Positions 56,279 to 64,000 of a DNA stretch of 64,000 bases are shown piece after piece; positions within the stretch are counted from its first letter, which is position 1; every line of letters starts with the position of its first letter. The notes under the pieces were generated by a model. That model was not told the origin of the DNA and made no database searches. It saw only the letters and a program-made list of their open reading frames with translations. This stretch comes from Mycolicibacterium fallax (lineage in GTDB: Bacteria > Actinomycetota > Actinomycetes > Mycobacteriales > Mycobacteriaceae): assembly GCF_010726955.1 (NCBI RefSeq), contig NZ_AP022603.1, positions 1,302,001 through 1,366,000 on the forward strand, given 5' to 3'. A program made the translations under genes and the position numbers.

Positions 56279-59263
56279 TCAGGTGTCGAAGACCTCGCGG
56301 ACGACGGCCTTGGCCCGGCGGGTGACCCGCAGATAGTTGTCCAGGAAGGCGCCGCCGTCGTCGTCGGACCAGCCGGCGGCCACCGCGACGGCGTTGAGGA
56401 ACCGGCCCGGTCCGGGCAGCTGATCGGTGGGCCGGCCCTTGACCAGGACCAGGGCGTTGCGGCTGGCGGTCGCGGTCAGCCAGGCCCAGCGCAGCTTCGA
56501 CACCTGCTCGGCCTCGAGCAGGCCGGCCCCTTCGATGACGTCCAGGCACTCCAGGGTGGAGGTGTTGTGCAGGCCCGGAACCTCGTGGGCGTGCCGCAGC
56601 TGCAGCAGCTGCACCGTCCACTCCACGTCGGCCAGTCCCCCGCGGCCCAGCTTGGTGTGGGTGTTGGGGTCGGCGCCGCGCGGCAGCCGCTCGGCGTCGA
56701 CCCGGGCCTTGATCCGGCGGATCTCCTGCACGGTCTGCGCCGAGATGCCGTCGGCCGGGTAGCGGAACGCGTCGACCATCAGCAGGAACCGCCGGCCCAG
56801 GTCGAAGTCACCGGCCACCCGGTGCGCGCGCAGCAGCGCCTGCACCTCCCAGGCCTGCGCCCACTGCCGGTAGTAGGCCTGATAGGAGGCCAGCGTGCGG
56901 ACCAGCGGGCCGTTGCGGCCCTCCGGGCGCAGGTTGGTGTCCACCTCCAGCGGCGGGTCGGAGCTCGGGGCGCCCAGCAGGGTGCGGACCTGCTCGGCGA
57001 TCAGGGTCGCCCATTTCACCGCCACCAGGTCCTCGACGCCGTCGGTCGCCTCGCAGACGAACATCACGTCGGCGTCGGAGCCGTAGCCCAGTTCCGCGCC
57101 GCCGAGCCGGCCCATCCCGATCACCGCGATCCGGGCCGGCACCGGGGCATCCTTGGGGGCGTGCGCGCGGACCACCGCATCGAGTGCGGCCTGCAGGACC
57201 GCCACCCAGACCGCGGTCAGGGCCCGGCACACCCCGCGCACATCGAGCATGCCGAGCAGGTCCGCCGAGGCGATCCGGGCCAGTTCGCGGCGGCGCAGCG
57301 ACCGCGCGGCCGCGATCGCCCGGACCGGGTCGGCGTGCCGGCCGGCCGCGGCCACCAGGGACTTGGCCACCCCGTCGGGCCCGGTGTCGAGCAGCTTGGG
57401 GCCGGTCGGGCCGTCGGCGTAGGACTGAATGACCTCCGGCGCCCAGATCAGCAGCTCCGGCACGTAGGCCGAGGTGCCCAGCACCCGCATCAACCGCTTG
57501 GCGACCGCGCTCTCGTCGCGCAGCGTGGCCAGAAACCAGCGCTGGTCGGCTAGCGCCTCGGACAGCTTGCGGTAGGACAGCAGCCCACCGTCGGGATCCG
57601 GGGTGTCCGAGAGCCAGTCCAACAGGGTCGGCAGCAGCACGGTCTGCACCCGGCCGCGCCGGCCGCCGGCGGAGGTCAGCGCCGCCAGGTGCGTCAGTGC
57701 ACTGCCCGGGGCCTGGTAGCCCAGCGCCGCCAGCTGCCGCTGCGCCGCCTCGGCGGACAGCCGGGACGGGAATTCCATTGAGCCACCGACGGATTCCAGC
57801 AGCGGCTGGTAGAACAGCTTGGCGTGCAGCCGGGACACCCGCATGCTGTTGCGCTTGAGCTCCTGGCGCAGCACGCCGAGCGCGTCGTGATTGCCGTCGG
57901 GCCGAATGTGCGCGGCGCGGGCCAGCCAGCGCAGCGCCTCGACATCGTCGGGGGCGGGCAGCAGGTGGGTGCGCTTGAGCCGCTGAAGCTGCAGCCGGTG
58001 CTCCAGCAGCCGCAGGAACTCGTAGGAGGCGGTCAGGTTCGCGGCGTCGTCGCGGCCGATGTAGCCGCCGGCGCCGAGCTCGTGCAGGGCCTCGACGGTG
58101 GAGGCCACCTGCAGCGCCTCGTCGTTGCGGCCGTGCACCAGCTGCAACAGCTGGACCGCGAACTCGACATCGCGCAGGCCGCCGGTGCCCAGCTTGAGTT
58201 CCCGGCCGCGCACGTCGGCGGGCACCAGCTCCACGACCCGACGGCGCATGGCCTGCACGTCGGTGACGAAGTCGTCGCGCTCGCGGGCCTTCCACACCAT
58301 CGGCATCAGCGCCTCGACGTAGTCGCGGCCCAGCTCGGCGTCCCCGGCGGCCGGCCGCGCCTTCAGCAGCGCCTGGAACTCCCAGGTCTTGGCCCAGCGC
58401 CGGTAGTACGCGACGTGCGAGTCCAGGGTGCGGACCAGCTGGCCGGCCTTGCCCTCCGGGCGCAGCGCCGCGTCGGTCTCGAAGAACGTCTCGGTGGCAA
58501 AACGCATCAGTTCGCCGGCCACCCGGGTGGTGACCGCATCGGCCTGCTCCGCCACGAAGATGATGTCCACGTCGCTGACGTAATTCAGTTCCCGCGCACC
58601 GCATTTGCCCATCGCGATGACGGCCAGCCGGGGCGCGGGCTGCTCGTCCCCGCAGACCGTCGCGACGGCCACGGTCAGCGCGGCCTGCAGCGCGGCGTCG
58701 GCCAGATCCGACAGGTGCCGGCCGACCGTCGCGAATTCCAGCACCGGCTCGTTCTCGACGGTCGACGCCACATCCAGGGCGGCCAGCACCAGCAGCTCAT
58801 CGCGGTAGCGCCGGCGCAACGCGGGACCCGCTGCGGCGCCGAGGTTTTCCTGCGCGCAGGCCACCAGCCGGGCGCGCAGCTCGGTGGCCGACGGCAGGGT
58901 CACCGACCCGGCCAGCAGCCGCCAGGAATCCGGGTGGGCCACCAGGTGATCACCGAAGCCCAGCGATGAGCCAAGCACCGCGAACAGCCGGCCGCGCAGG
59001 CCGACGTCGACCCGCAGCGCGGCGGCCAGTTCGTCCCAGTCCGGCCCGAGCACCTCCGAGAGCCACACCAGCGCGCGCAGGGCCGCGTCGGCGTCGGGGG
59101 CTCGCGACAGCGCCCACAGCATTTCGACGTGCGCGTTGGTCACCCAACCGAGTTGTTCGAGGCTGGCCCGGGCGTTGGCGTCGACCAGGCCCAGCCGCCC
59201 GACGCTGGGCACCGTCGGCCGACCGGTGGCCGGACCTGCGGGGACCTCGAACACGTCAGCCAC
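56279..59263 (-). CDS. glnE: Bifunctional glutamine synthetase adenylyltransferase/deadenylylase
   Basis: Adds or removes AMP at Y406 of GlnA1 according to nitrogen status; essential in M. tuberculosis. 994 residues, the same length. Two nucleotidyltransferase domains: [22 protein letters not shown] in parts (about 215-236, deadenylylase) and [22 protein letters not shown] in parts (about 713-734, adenylylase), each with the DxD metal pair and a following DxNLRPEGR or DAALRPEGK motif. The helical regulatory regions lie between and after. GTG at 59263 is used; GTG at 59254, with TACGGT 7 bases upstream, is an alternative leaderless start. Followed by its substrate's paralogue glnA2 upstream. 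Confidence 0.94.
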   Translation of the reverse strand: MADVFEVPAGPATGRPTVPSVGRLGLVDANARASLEQLGWVTNAHVEMLWALSRAPDADAALRALVWLSEVLGPDWDELAAALRVDVGLRGRLFAVLGSSLGFGDHLVAHPDSWRLLAGSVTLPSATELRARLVACAQENLGAAAGPALRRRYRDELLVLAALDVASTVENEPVLEFATVGRHLSDLADAALQAALTVAVATVCGDEQPAPRLAVIAMGKCGARELNYVSDVDIIFVAEQADAVTTRVAGELMRFATETFFETDAALRPEGKAGQLVRTLDSHVAYYRRWAKTWEFQALLKARPAAGDAELGRDYVEALMPMVWKARERDDFVTDVQAMRRRVVELVPADVRGRELKLGTGGLRDVEFAVQLLQLVHGRNDEALQVASTVEALHELGAGGYIGRDDAANLTASYEFLRLLEHRLQLQRLKRTHLLPAPDDVEALRWLARAAHIRPDGNHDALGVLRQELKRNSMRVSRLHAKLFYQPLLESVGGSMEFPSRLSAEAAQRQLAALGYQAPGSALTHLAALTSAGGRRGRVQTVLLPTLLDWLSDTPDPDGGLLSYRKLSEALADQRWFLATLRDESAVAKRLMRVLGTSAYVPELLIWAPEVIQSYADGPTGPKLLDTGPDGVAKSLVAAAGRHADPVRAIAAARSLRRRELARIASADLLGMLDVRGVCRALTAVWVAVLQAALDAVVRAHAPKDAPVPARIAVIGMGRLGGAELGYGSDADVMFVCEATDGVEDLVAVKWATLIAEQVRTLLGAPSSDPPLEVDTNLRPEGRNGPLVRTLASYQAYYRQWAQAWEVQALLRAHRVAGDFDLGRRFLLMVDAFRYPADGISAQTVQEIRRIKARVDAERLPRGADPNTHTKLGRGGLADVEWTVQLLQLRHAHEVPGLHNTSTLECLDVIEGAGLLEAEQVSKLRWAWLTATASRNALVLVKGRPTDQLPGPGRFLNAVAVAAGWSDDDGGAFLDNYLRVTRRAKAVVREVFDT

Positions 59264-59301
59264 CGTAACGCACCGCGGCCGCGCGCAGGCCGATGCCGCC
59301 G

Positions 59302-60642
59302 CTACAGCGACAGGTAGTGCTGCAGCTCGTAGGGGGTCACGTTGCTGCGGTAGTTCTCCCATTCCCGGCGCTTGTTGCGCAGGAAGAAGTCGAAGACGTG
59401 CTCGCCGAGCGCCTCGGCGACCAGCTCGCTTTTCTCCATCGCCTCCAGGGCCTGCCCGAGGCTGCTGGGCAGCTCCCGGTAGCCCATCGCCCGGCGCTCC
59501 CCCGGGGTCAGGGTCCACACGTTGTCCTCGGCCTCCGGGCCGAGCTCGTAGCCCTGCTCCACCCCGCGCAGGCCGGCGGCCAGCAGCACCGCGAAGGTCA
59601 GATACGGGTTGCAGGCCGAGTCCGGGCTGCGGACCTCCACCCGCCGCGACGACGACTTGTTCAGCGTGTACATCGGGACCCGCACCAGCGCCGAGCGGTT
59701 GGCCGCACCCCAGCAGGCCGCCGTCGGGGCCTCACCGCCGTGCACCAGCCGCTTGTAGGAGTTCACCCACTGGTTGGTCACGGCGCTGATCTCGTTGGCG
59801 TGCTCCAGGATTCCGGCGATGAACGACTTGGCGACGGTGGACAGCTGCAGCGGATCGTCGGGACTGTGGAAGGCGTTGGCCTCACCCTCGAACAGGCTCA
59901 TGTGGGTGTGCATGCCGGAGCCGGAGTACTCGGTGAACGGCTTGGGCATGAAGGTGGCCCGCACGCCCTCGGCCAGCGCCACCTCCTTGACCAGGTGCCG
60001 GAAGGTCATCACGTTGTCGGCCATCGACAGGGCGTCGGCGTAGCGCAGGTCGATCTCCTGCTGCCCGGGCGCGGCCTCGTGGTGGCTGAACTCCACCGAG
60101 ATGCCCATCTTCTCCAGCGACTCGATGGCGTTGCGGCGGAAGTTGGGCGCCGAATCGTGCACGGCCTGGTCGAAATAGCCGCCGTTGTCCGACGGCACCG
60201 GGACGCTGCCGTCGTACGGGCCGGCCTCCAGCAGGAAGAACTCGATCTCGGGGTGCACATAGCAGGAGAAGCCCAGATCGCTGGCCTTGGCGAGCTGGCG
60301 GCGCAGCACATGCCGGGAATCCGCCCAGGACGGCGAACCGTCGGGCATGGTGATGTCGCAGAACATCCGGGCGGTGTGCAGGTGCCCGTTGTGGGCCCGC
60401 CACGGCAGGATCTGGAACGTCGACGGGTCAGGCCGGGCCACGCAGTCGGACTCCGACACCCGGGCGAACCCCTCGATGGAGGATCCGTCGAAGCCGATGC
60501 CCTCCTCGAAGGCGCCCTCCAGCTCCGCCGGGGCGATCGCCACCGATTTGAGGAATCCGAGCACATCGGTGAACCACAGCCGGACGAAGCGGATGTTCCG
60601 TTCCTCCAGGGTGCGCAGCACGAACTCCATCTGGCGATCCAT
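59302..60642 (-). CDS. glnA2: Glutamine synthetase-like protein GlnA2
   Basis: 446 residues, type I-alpha-like glutamine synthetase paralogue. [18 protein letters not shown] and [15 protein letters not shown] near the start, [19 protein letters not shown] (about 235-253), [15 protein letters not shown] and [20 protein letters not shown] are conserved. The Tyr-containing adenylylation loop of GlnA1 is absent, so it should not be a GlnE target. In M. tuberculosis it is dispensable; relatives in Streptomyces act on polyamines or D-glutamate-like substrates, so its exact substrate here is open. ATG start with a leaderless promoter, and 38 bp before glnE. Confidence 0.92.
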   Translation of the reverse strand: MDRQMEFVLRTLEERNIRFVRLWFTDVLGFLKSVAIAPAELEGAFEEGIGFDGSSIEGFARVSESDCVARPDPSTFQILPWRAHNGHLHTARMFCDITMPDGSPSWADSRHVLRRQLAKASDLGFSCYVHPEIEFFLLEAGPYDGSVPVPSDNGGYFDQAVHDSAPNFRRNAIESLEKMGISVEFSHHEAAPGQQEIDLRYADALSMADNVMTFRHLVKEVALAEGVRATFMPKPFTEYSGSGMHTHMSLFEGEANAFHSPDDPLQLSTVAKSFIAGILEHANEISAVTNQWVNSYKRLVHGGEAPTAACWGAANRSALVRVPMYTLNKSSSRRVEVRSPDSACNPYLTFAVLLAAGLRGVEQGYELGPEAEDNVWTLTPGERRAMGYRELPSSLGQALEAMEKSELVAEALGEHVFDFFLRNKRREWENYRSNVTPYELQHYLSL

Positions 60643-60649
60643 GGTGGCG

Positions 60650-60681
60650 ACCCTAGGCTTTGGCTGTTAATTCCGTGTTAC
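60650..60681 (-). promoter_or_regulatory. glnA2 promoter with a possible GlnR half-site pair
   Basis: On the minus strand TAGGGT (60655-60650) lies 7 bases before the ATG. Upstream, GTAAC (60681-60677) and TTAAC (60670-60666) are separated by six bases, the GlnR spacing. Only one box, weaker than at glnA1. Confidence 0.4.
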
Positions 60682-60703
60682 GTCGGGCGGATTCGACGGC
60701 CGG

Positions 60704-62212
60704 TCACGGGCAGCGCAGATCCGGCGGGGGCGCCACCGCGTCGATCAGGAAATCCAGCGTTGCGACATCGATGCACTCATAGCCGTTGAACACCACGGTG
60801 TGCTGGGCGCCCTCGAAGGTGACCAGCGAGGCGCCCAACTGCCGGGCCAGATTGACCCCGGCCTGATACGGCGTGGCGGGGTCGCGGGTGGTGGACACCA
60901 CCATCACCTGGCCGGGCGCCGCGGGCTTCGCCGGCGCCGGGGTCGAGGTGGCCGGCACCGGCCAGAACGAGCAGATGTCCCGCGCCGCGTAGCCGGTGAA
61001 CTGCCCGTAGGAGGAGAACGGCGAGACCTGGCGGATTCGCTGATCGGCGGCGGCCCACACCGCCGGATCCCGCGACCAGGTCGCATCGACGCAGCGCACC
61101 GCGTTGAACGCGTCCTGATCATTGGTGTAATGCCCGTTGCGGTCTCGGCCCTGGTACTGGTCGGCCAGCATCAGCAGGTCGCCGGGGTCGGACCCGCGGG
61201 CCAGGCCGAGCAGGCCGCTGGTCAGGAACTTCCAGTACTGCGGGGTGTAGAGCGCGTTGAAGGTGCCGGTCACCGCGTCGGCGTAGGACAGCCCGCGGGG
61301 ATCGCTGGTGCGGGCCGGTCGGGTGGCCAGCGGGTCGATCAGGGCGCGGTAGCGGGCCACCGATTGTGCGGGGTCGGTGCCCAGCGGGCAGTCGGTCGAC
61401 TTCGCGCAGTCCGCGGCGTACACCTCGAACGCGGACTGGAAGCCGGCCATCTGGTCGATGGTCTGCGCCACCGGGTCGGCGGACGGGTCGATGGCACCGT
61501 CGAGCACCATCCGGCGCACCCGGTTGCCGAACTTGTTGAGGTATTCAGTGCCGATCCGGGTGCCGTAGCTGAAGCCGAGGTAGTTGATCTGGTCGTCGCC
61601 GAGGATCTTGCGCACCTCGTCCATGTCCCGGGCGGCCTCCCGGGTCCCGACGTGGCCCAGCACATCCTTGCCCATCCGGGCCACGCACTGGTCCACGTAG
61701 CGCTGGGTGAGCGCCTCGATCTGCGCGACGCCCGCCGGGCTGTAGTCGACCATCGGCTCCCGGCGCCAGGCGTCGAACTCCGCATCGGTGCGGCAGCGCA
61801 GCGCCGGGGTGGAATAGCCGACGCCGCGCGGGTCGAAGGCGACCAGGTCGAAGGCCTCGTTGATCGGGCTGCCGGCCAGCGCCGCGCCCATCCCGACCGC
61901 GGTGTCCACCGCCGAGGAGCCGGGCCCGCCGGGATTGACGAACAGCGAACCGATCCGGGTTCCCGCGGCCGGGATGCGGATGACGGCGATCGCCATGGTG
62001 CCCGACGACGGGTTGTCGTAGTCGACCGGGACGGCCAGCATCGTGCACTGCGCCCCGGGCACGTCGTCGGCGTTCTGCACCGCCGGCGCGCAACTGCCCC
62101 AGTTGACCTGTGGAGCAGCCGAATTCGGTGCGGCGGCGGCGATCGGTGCGGTACCGGCCGCCACCAGCGCGAGCGAAAGCAGCGCAGGGCCCAGCCAGGA
62201 GGTGCGCTGCAT
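60704..62212 (-). CDS. Secreted alpha/beta-hydrolase peptidase, CaeA-related (Rv2223c-like)
   Basis: 502 residues, with an N-terminal signal peptide (about 1-28, ending in APIAAAAP). Tripeptidyl-aminopeptidase-like serine hydrolase: NPGGPGSSAVD (oxyanion loop, about 93-103), FDPRGVGYST, nucleophile S215 in GFSYGTRIG, DPATPYQAG (acid region) and AQHTVVFNG (His). Cys pairs are likely disulfides. It parallels Rv2223c, a neighbour of Hip1/CaeA. ATG at 62212; substrate unknown. Confidence 0.85.
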   Translation of the reverse strand: MQRTSWLGPALLSLALVAAGTAPIAAAAPNSAAPQVNWGSCAPAVQNADDVPGAQCTMLAVPVDYDNPSSGTMAIAVIRIPAAGTRIGSLFVNPGGPGSSAVDTAVGMGAALAGSPINEAFDLVAFDPRGVGYSTPALRCRTDAEFDAWRREPMVDYSPAGVAQIEALTQRYVDQCVARMGKDVLGHVGTREAARDMDEVRKILGDDQINYLGFSYGTRIGTEYLNKFGNRVRRMVLDGAIDPSADPVAQTIDQMAGFQSAFEVYAADCAKSTDCPLGTDPAQSVARYRALIDPLATRPARTSDPRGLSYADAVTGTFNALYTPQYWKFLTSGLLGLARGSDPGDLLMLADQYQGRDRNGHYTNDQDAFNAVRCVDATWSRDPAVWAAADQRIRQVSPFSSYGQFTGYAARDICSFWPVPATSTPAPAKPAAPGQVMVVSTTRDPATPYQAGVNLARQLGASLVTFEGAQHTVVFNGYECIDVATLDFLIDAVAPPPDLRCP

Positions 62213-62282
62213 GGCTAAATGGTCGCACGCCGGTACGACCACGGCCGTACCGGAAAGGTCACGCCTCGGTGTCGATCCGCGG

Positions 62283-63926
62283 CTACGGGCAGCGGGCGCC
62301 CTCGGGCGGCAGCGTCCCGTCGATGAGATAGGCGGTGGCGTAGTCGTCGACGCACTGCTGGCCCTGGAACACCACGGTGTGCTGGGTGCCGTCGTAGGTC
62401 AGCAGCGCACCGCCGAGCTGGCGGGCCAGCTGCACGCCGGCCTCGTACGGGGTGGCCGGGTCGCCGGTCACCGAGACCACCAGCGGCGGCGCCAATCCCG
62501 GCACCGACACCTCGTGCGGCACGCTGGTCGGCGGGACCGGCCAGAACGCGCAGGTTCCCATCGGTGCGTCACCGGTGAAATCGCCGTAGCTCAGGAACGG
62601 GGCCGCCTCGCGGCTGCGCCGATCGGCCTCGATCACCTTGTCACGATCGGTCACCGGCGGGCGGTCCACACAGTTGATCGCCACCCGCGCGTCGGTGGAA
62701 TTGTCGTAGCGCCCCTTGGAGTCCCGCCGCATGTAGATGTCGGCCATGGTCAGCAGGGTGTCGCCGCGGCCGTCGCGCAGCTCGGTGAGCCCGGTCTTCA
62801 GATGCGGCCAGAAGCTCTTCGAGTACATCGCCAAGATGGTGCCGACGATCGCGTCGTTGTAGGACAGCCCACGCGGATCGGTGGTCGTCGCCGGATGCTG
62901 GACCAGCGGTTCCACCATGGCCAGGTAGGCCTCGACGGCCTTGGCCGGGTCGGTGCCCAGCGGGCAGTCCTCGTCCTTGGCGCAGTCCGCGGCAAAGTCG
63001 TTGAACGCCTTCTGGAATGCGGCGTCCTGGGCGATGTCGGCCTCGATCGGGTCGGCGTTCGGGTCGATCGCACCGTCGAGGATCATCGCGCGCACGTTCT
63101 GCGGGAAGGCCTCGGCGTAGGCGGCGCCGATCCGGGTGCCGTAGGAGTAGCCCAGGTAGGTCAGCTTCTCGTCGCCGAGACCGGCGCGCAGCACATCGAG
63201 GTCCCGGGCCACGTTGTCGGTGCCGACGTTGGCCAGGAAGTCATCGCCCATCTTGTCCACGCAGCGCTGAATGAACGCCTTGGTCTCGCCCTCGATGTGC
63301 GTGACGCCCTCGGGGGTGTACTCGACGGTCGGGTCGGCACGCAGCCGGTCGTTGTCCTCGTCGGAGTTGCACCACAGCGCGGGCCGGGACATGCCCACCC
63401 CGCGCGGGTCGAATCCGACCAGGTCGAAGCGTTCCCGCACCGGGGCGGGCAGGGTATCGACCATGTTGATCGCGGCCTGGATGCCGGATTCGCCCGGGCC
63501 GCCGGGATTGATCACCAGCGAGCCGACCTTGGTTCCGGTGGCCGGGATCCTGATCAGCGCGAGGGTGGCCTCCCGGCCGGTCGGGTCGTCGTAGTCCACC
63601 GGGACGGCCATCGTCGCGCACTCGCCGGAGCGCACCGAGTCGGGCGCCTGCTCGGTGAACGGGCAGGGTCGCCACTGCACCGGCTGCGGAACCCAGGCGG
63701 CGGGGGTGCGGTGATCCCGATCGACCAGCAGCGACAGCGTCGTTACGCCGCCGACCAGGGCGACCGTCAGCACCATCGCGGCCGCCACGACGGCCCAGGT
63801 GCGGCCGCGCCGCCGGGGCGGCGCGGTAAAGGCCGGTGTGGCCTCGGGCAGCTCGGGGGTCCCCGGCGCGGGGGGCTCGAACGGCACCGGAGAGCCAAGG
63901 CCCCCCGAATCGGGTGGTTGAGTCAC
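62283..63926 (-). CDS. caeA: CaeA/Hip1-type cell-envelope serine hydrolase, lacking the lipobox Cys
   Basis: 547 residues. A 40-residue Pro-rich cytoplasmic N-terminus, one hydrophobic segment (about 43-67, WAVVAAAMVLTVALVGGV then TTLSLL), and an alpha/beta-hydrolase domain: NPGGPGESGIQ, FDPRGVGMSRPALWCNSD, S261 in GYSYGTRIG, GDPATPYEAG and GTQHTVVFQG. M. tuberculosis CaeA (Rv2224c) is a lipoprotein with LVGC; here the same position reads LVGG, so the protein is probably a membrane-anchored (type II) form. GTG start with AGGAG 7 bases upstream. The two paralogues stand in tandem, 70 bp apart. Confidence 0.88.
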   Translation of the reverse strand: MTQPPDSGGLGSPVPFEPPAPGTPELPEATPAFTAPPRRRGRTWAVVAAAMVLTVALVGGVTTLSLLVDRDHRTPAAWVPQPVQWRPCPFTEQAPDSVRSGECATMAVPVDYDDPTGREATLALIRIPATGTKVGSLVINPGGPGESGIQAAINMVDTLPAPVRERFDLVGFDPRGVGMSRPALWCNSDEDNDRLRADPTVEYTPEGVTHIEGETKAFIQRCVDKMGDDFLANVGTDNVARDLDVLRAGLGDEKLTYLGYSYGTRIGAAYAEAFPQNVRAMILDGAIDPNADPIEADIAQDAAFQKAFNDFAADCAKDEDCPLGTDPAKAVEAYLAMVEPLVQHPATTTDPRGLSYNDAIVGTILAMYSKSFWPHLKTGLTELRDGRGDTLLTMADIYMRRDSKGRYDNSTDARVAINCVDRPPVTDRDKVIEADRRSREAAPFLSYGDFTGDAPMGTCAFWPVPPTSVPHEVSVPGLAPPLVVSVTGDPATPYEAGVQLARQLGGALLTYDGTQHTVVFQGQQCVDDYATAYLIDGTLPPEGARCP

Positions 63927-64000
63927 TGCGGCGCTCCTAGGCGACGGCCGGGTGGGAGTCTCTGCGGCGCACGACGGCAGCTGTCCGGGGCGCGAAAAAG

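Noticed and set aside
59263..59518. Longer N-terminus of GlnE up to an ATG at 59518
   Set aside because: The extra 85 residues are antisense to the glnA2 end and unlike any GlnE; the 994-residue form fits the known length.
63927..64000. Start of another gene at the right edge
   Set aside because: Only 74 bp remain; it holds the caeA ribosome-binding site but no supported start codon or frame.

Overview
The window is a high-GC actinobacterial chromosome segment. Almost all of it matches, gene for gene and strand for strand, the Mycobacterium tuberculosis core block Rv2179c to Rv2224c as I remember it. MptC and PimB, MmpS3, the RipC-type NlpC/P60 protein, the actinobacterial QcrCAB/CtaCEF oxidase genes, AdoK and the GlnA1-GlnE-GlnA2 group all point to the genus Mycobacterium in the broad sense. 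The species cannot be named from the sequence alone. No rRNA, tRNA, CRISPR array, insertion sequence or prophage was seen. Coding density is very high. The longest gene-free stretches are about 200 bp (34020-34225 and 50970-51167); both hold regulatory DNA.

Layout. Positions 1-7019 differ from the M. tuberculosis order. They hold a His-containing membrane protein (possibly cut by the window edge), a Phd/PIN toxin-antitoxin pair, a His/Met-rich DUF5134 membrane protein, a CopD-CtaG fusion (Rv0102-like), a Cu(I) P1B-ATPase (CtpB-like) and, divergent from it, sigma factor SigC. This looks like a copper and cytochrome-oxidase assembly module. From 7016 to 20762 lie RNA turnover (Rv2179c), envelope lipid and glycan synthesis (mptC, an acyltransferase, fadD15, pimB), SRPBCC and ArsA-like proteins, the RipC hydrolase, a small cysteine protein carrying a minisatellite, and a DnaQ/GIY-YIG nuclease. 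From 20746 to 33032 lie trpD, ctaE-qcrCAB (cytochrome bcc), an inserted MFS exporter, mmpS3, ctaC-ctaF (aa3 oxidase) and asnB. The respiratory genes flank a lineage-specific insertion.

From 33045 to 43634 lie adoK, a membrane protein, an ErpA-type Fe-S carrier, glycerate kinase, the cobalamin genes cobU-cobT-cobS, an orphan VapB-type antitoxin, ilvE, gcvT and a class III adenylyl cyclase. From 43650 to 49705 lie pepB and the lipoic-acid group (dlaT, lipB, lipA): lipB and lipA make the lipoyl groups that DlaT carries. From 49711 to 63926 lies the glutamine-synthetase region: glnA1 behind a four-half-site GlnR-like array, the adenylyltransferase glnE, and glnA2. An acyl-CoA dehydrogenase / F420-type oxidoreductase / thioesterase block is inserted between glnA1 and glnE. 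Two secreted CaeA/Hip1-type hydrolases close the window.

Themes. Many genes appear to be leaderless: a TANNNT-like -10 box lies 6-8 bases before an ATG or GTG. Stop-start overlaps (ATGA or GTGA) are the rule inside operons. The most unusual items are a 12-residue insert with two cysteines in QcrB, a missing lipobox cysteine in the CaeA homologue, a gene whose only plausible start is CTG, an AT-rich perfect palindrome before the MFS gene, and the hexapeptide minisatellite gene. Gene names and comparisons with M. tuberculosis or M. smegmatis come from memory of those proteins; no search was run.
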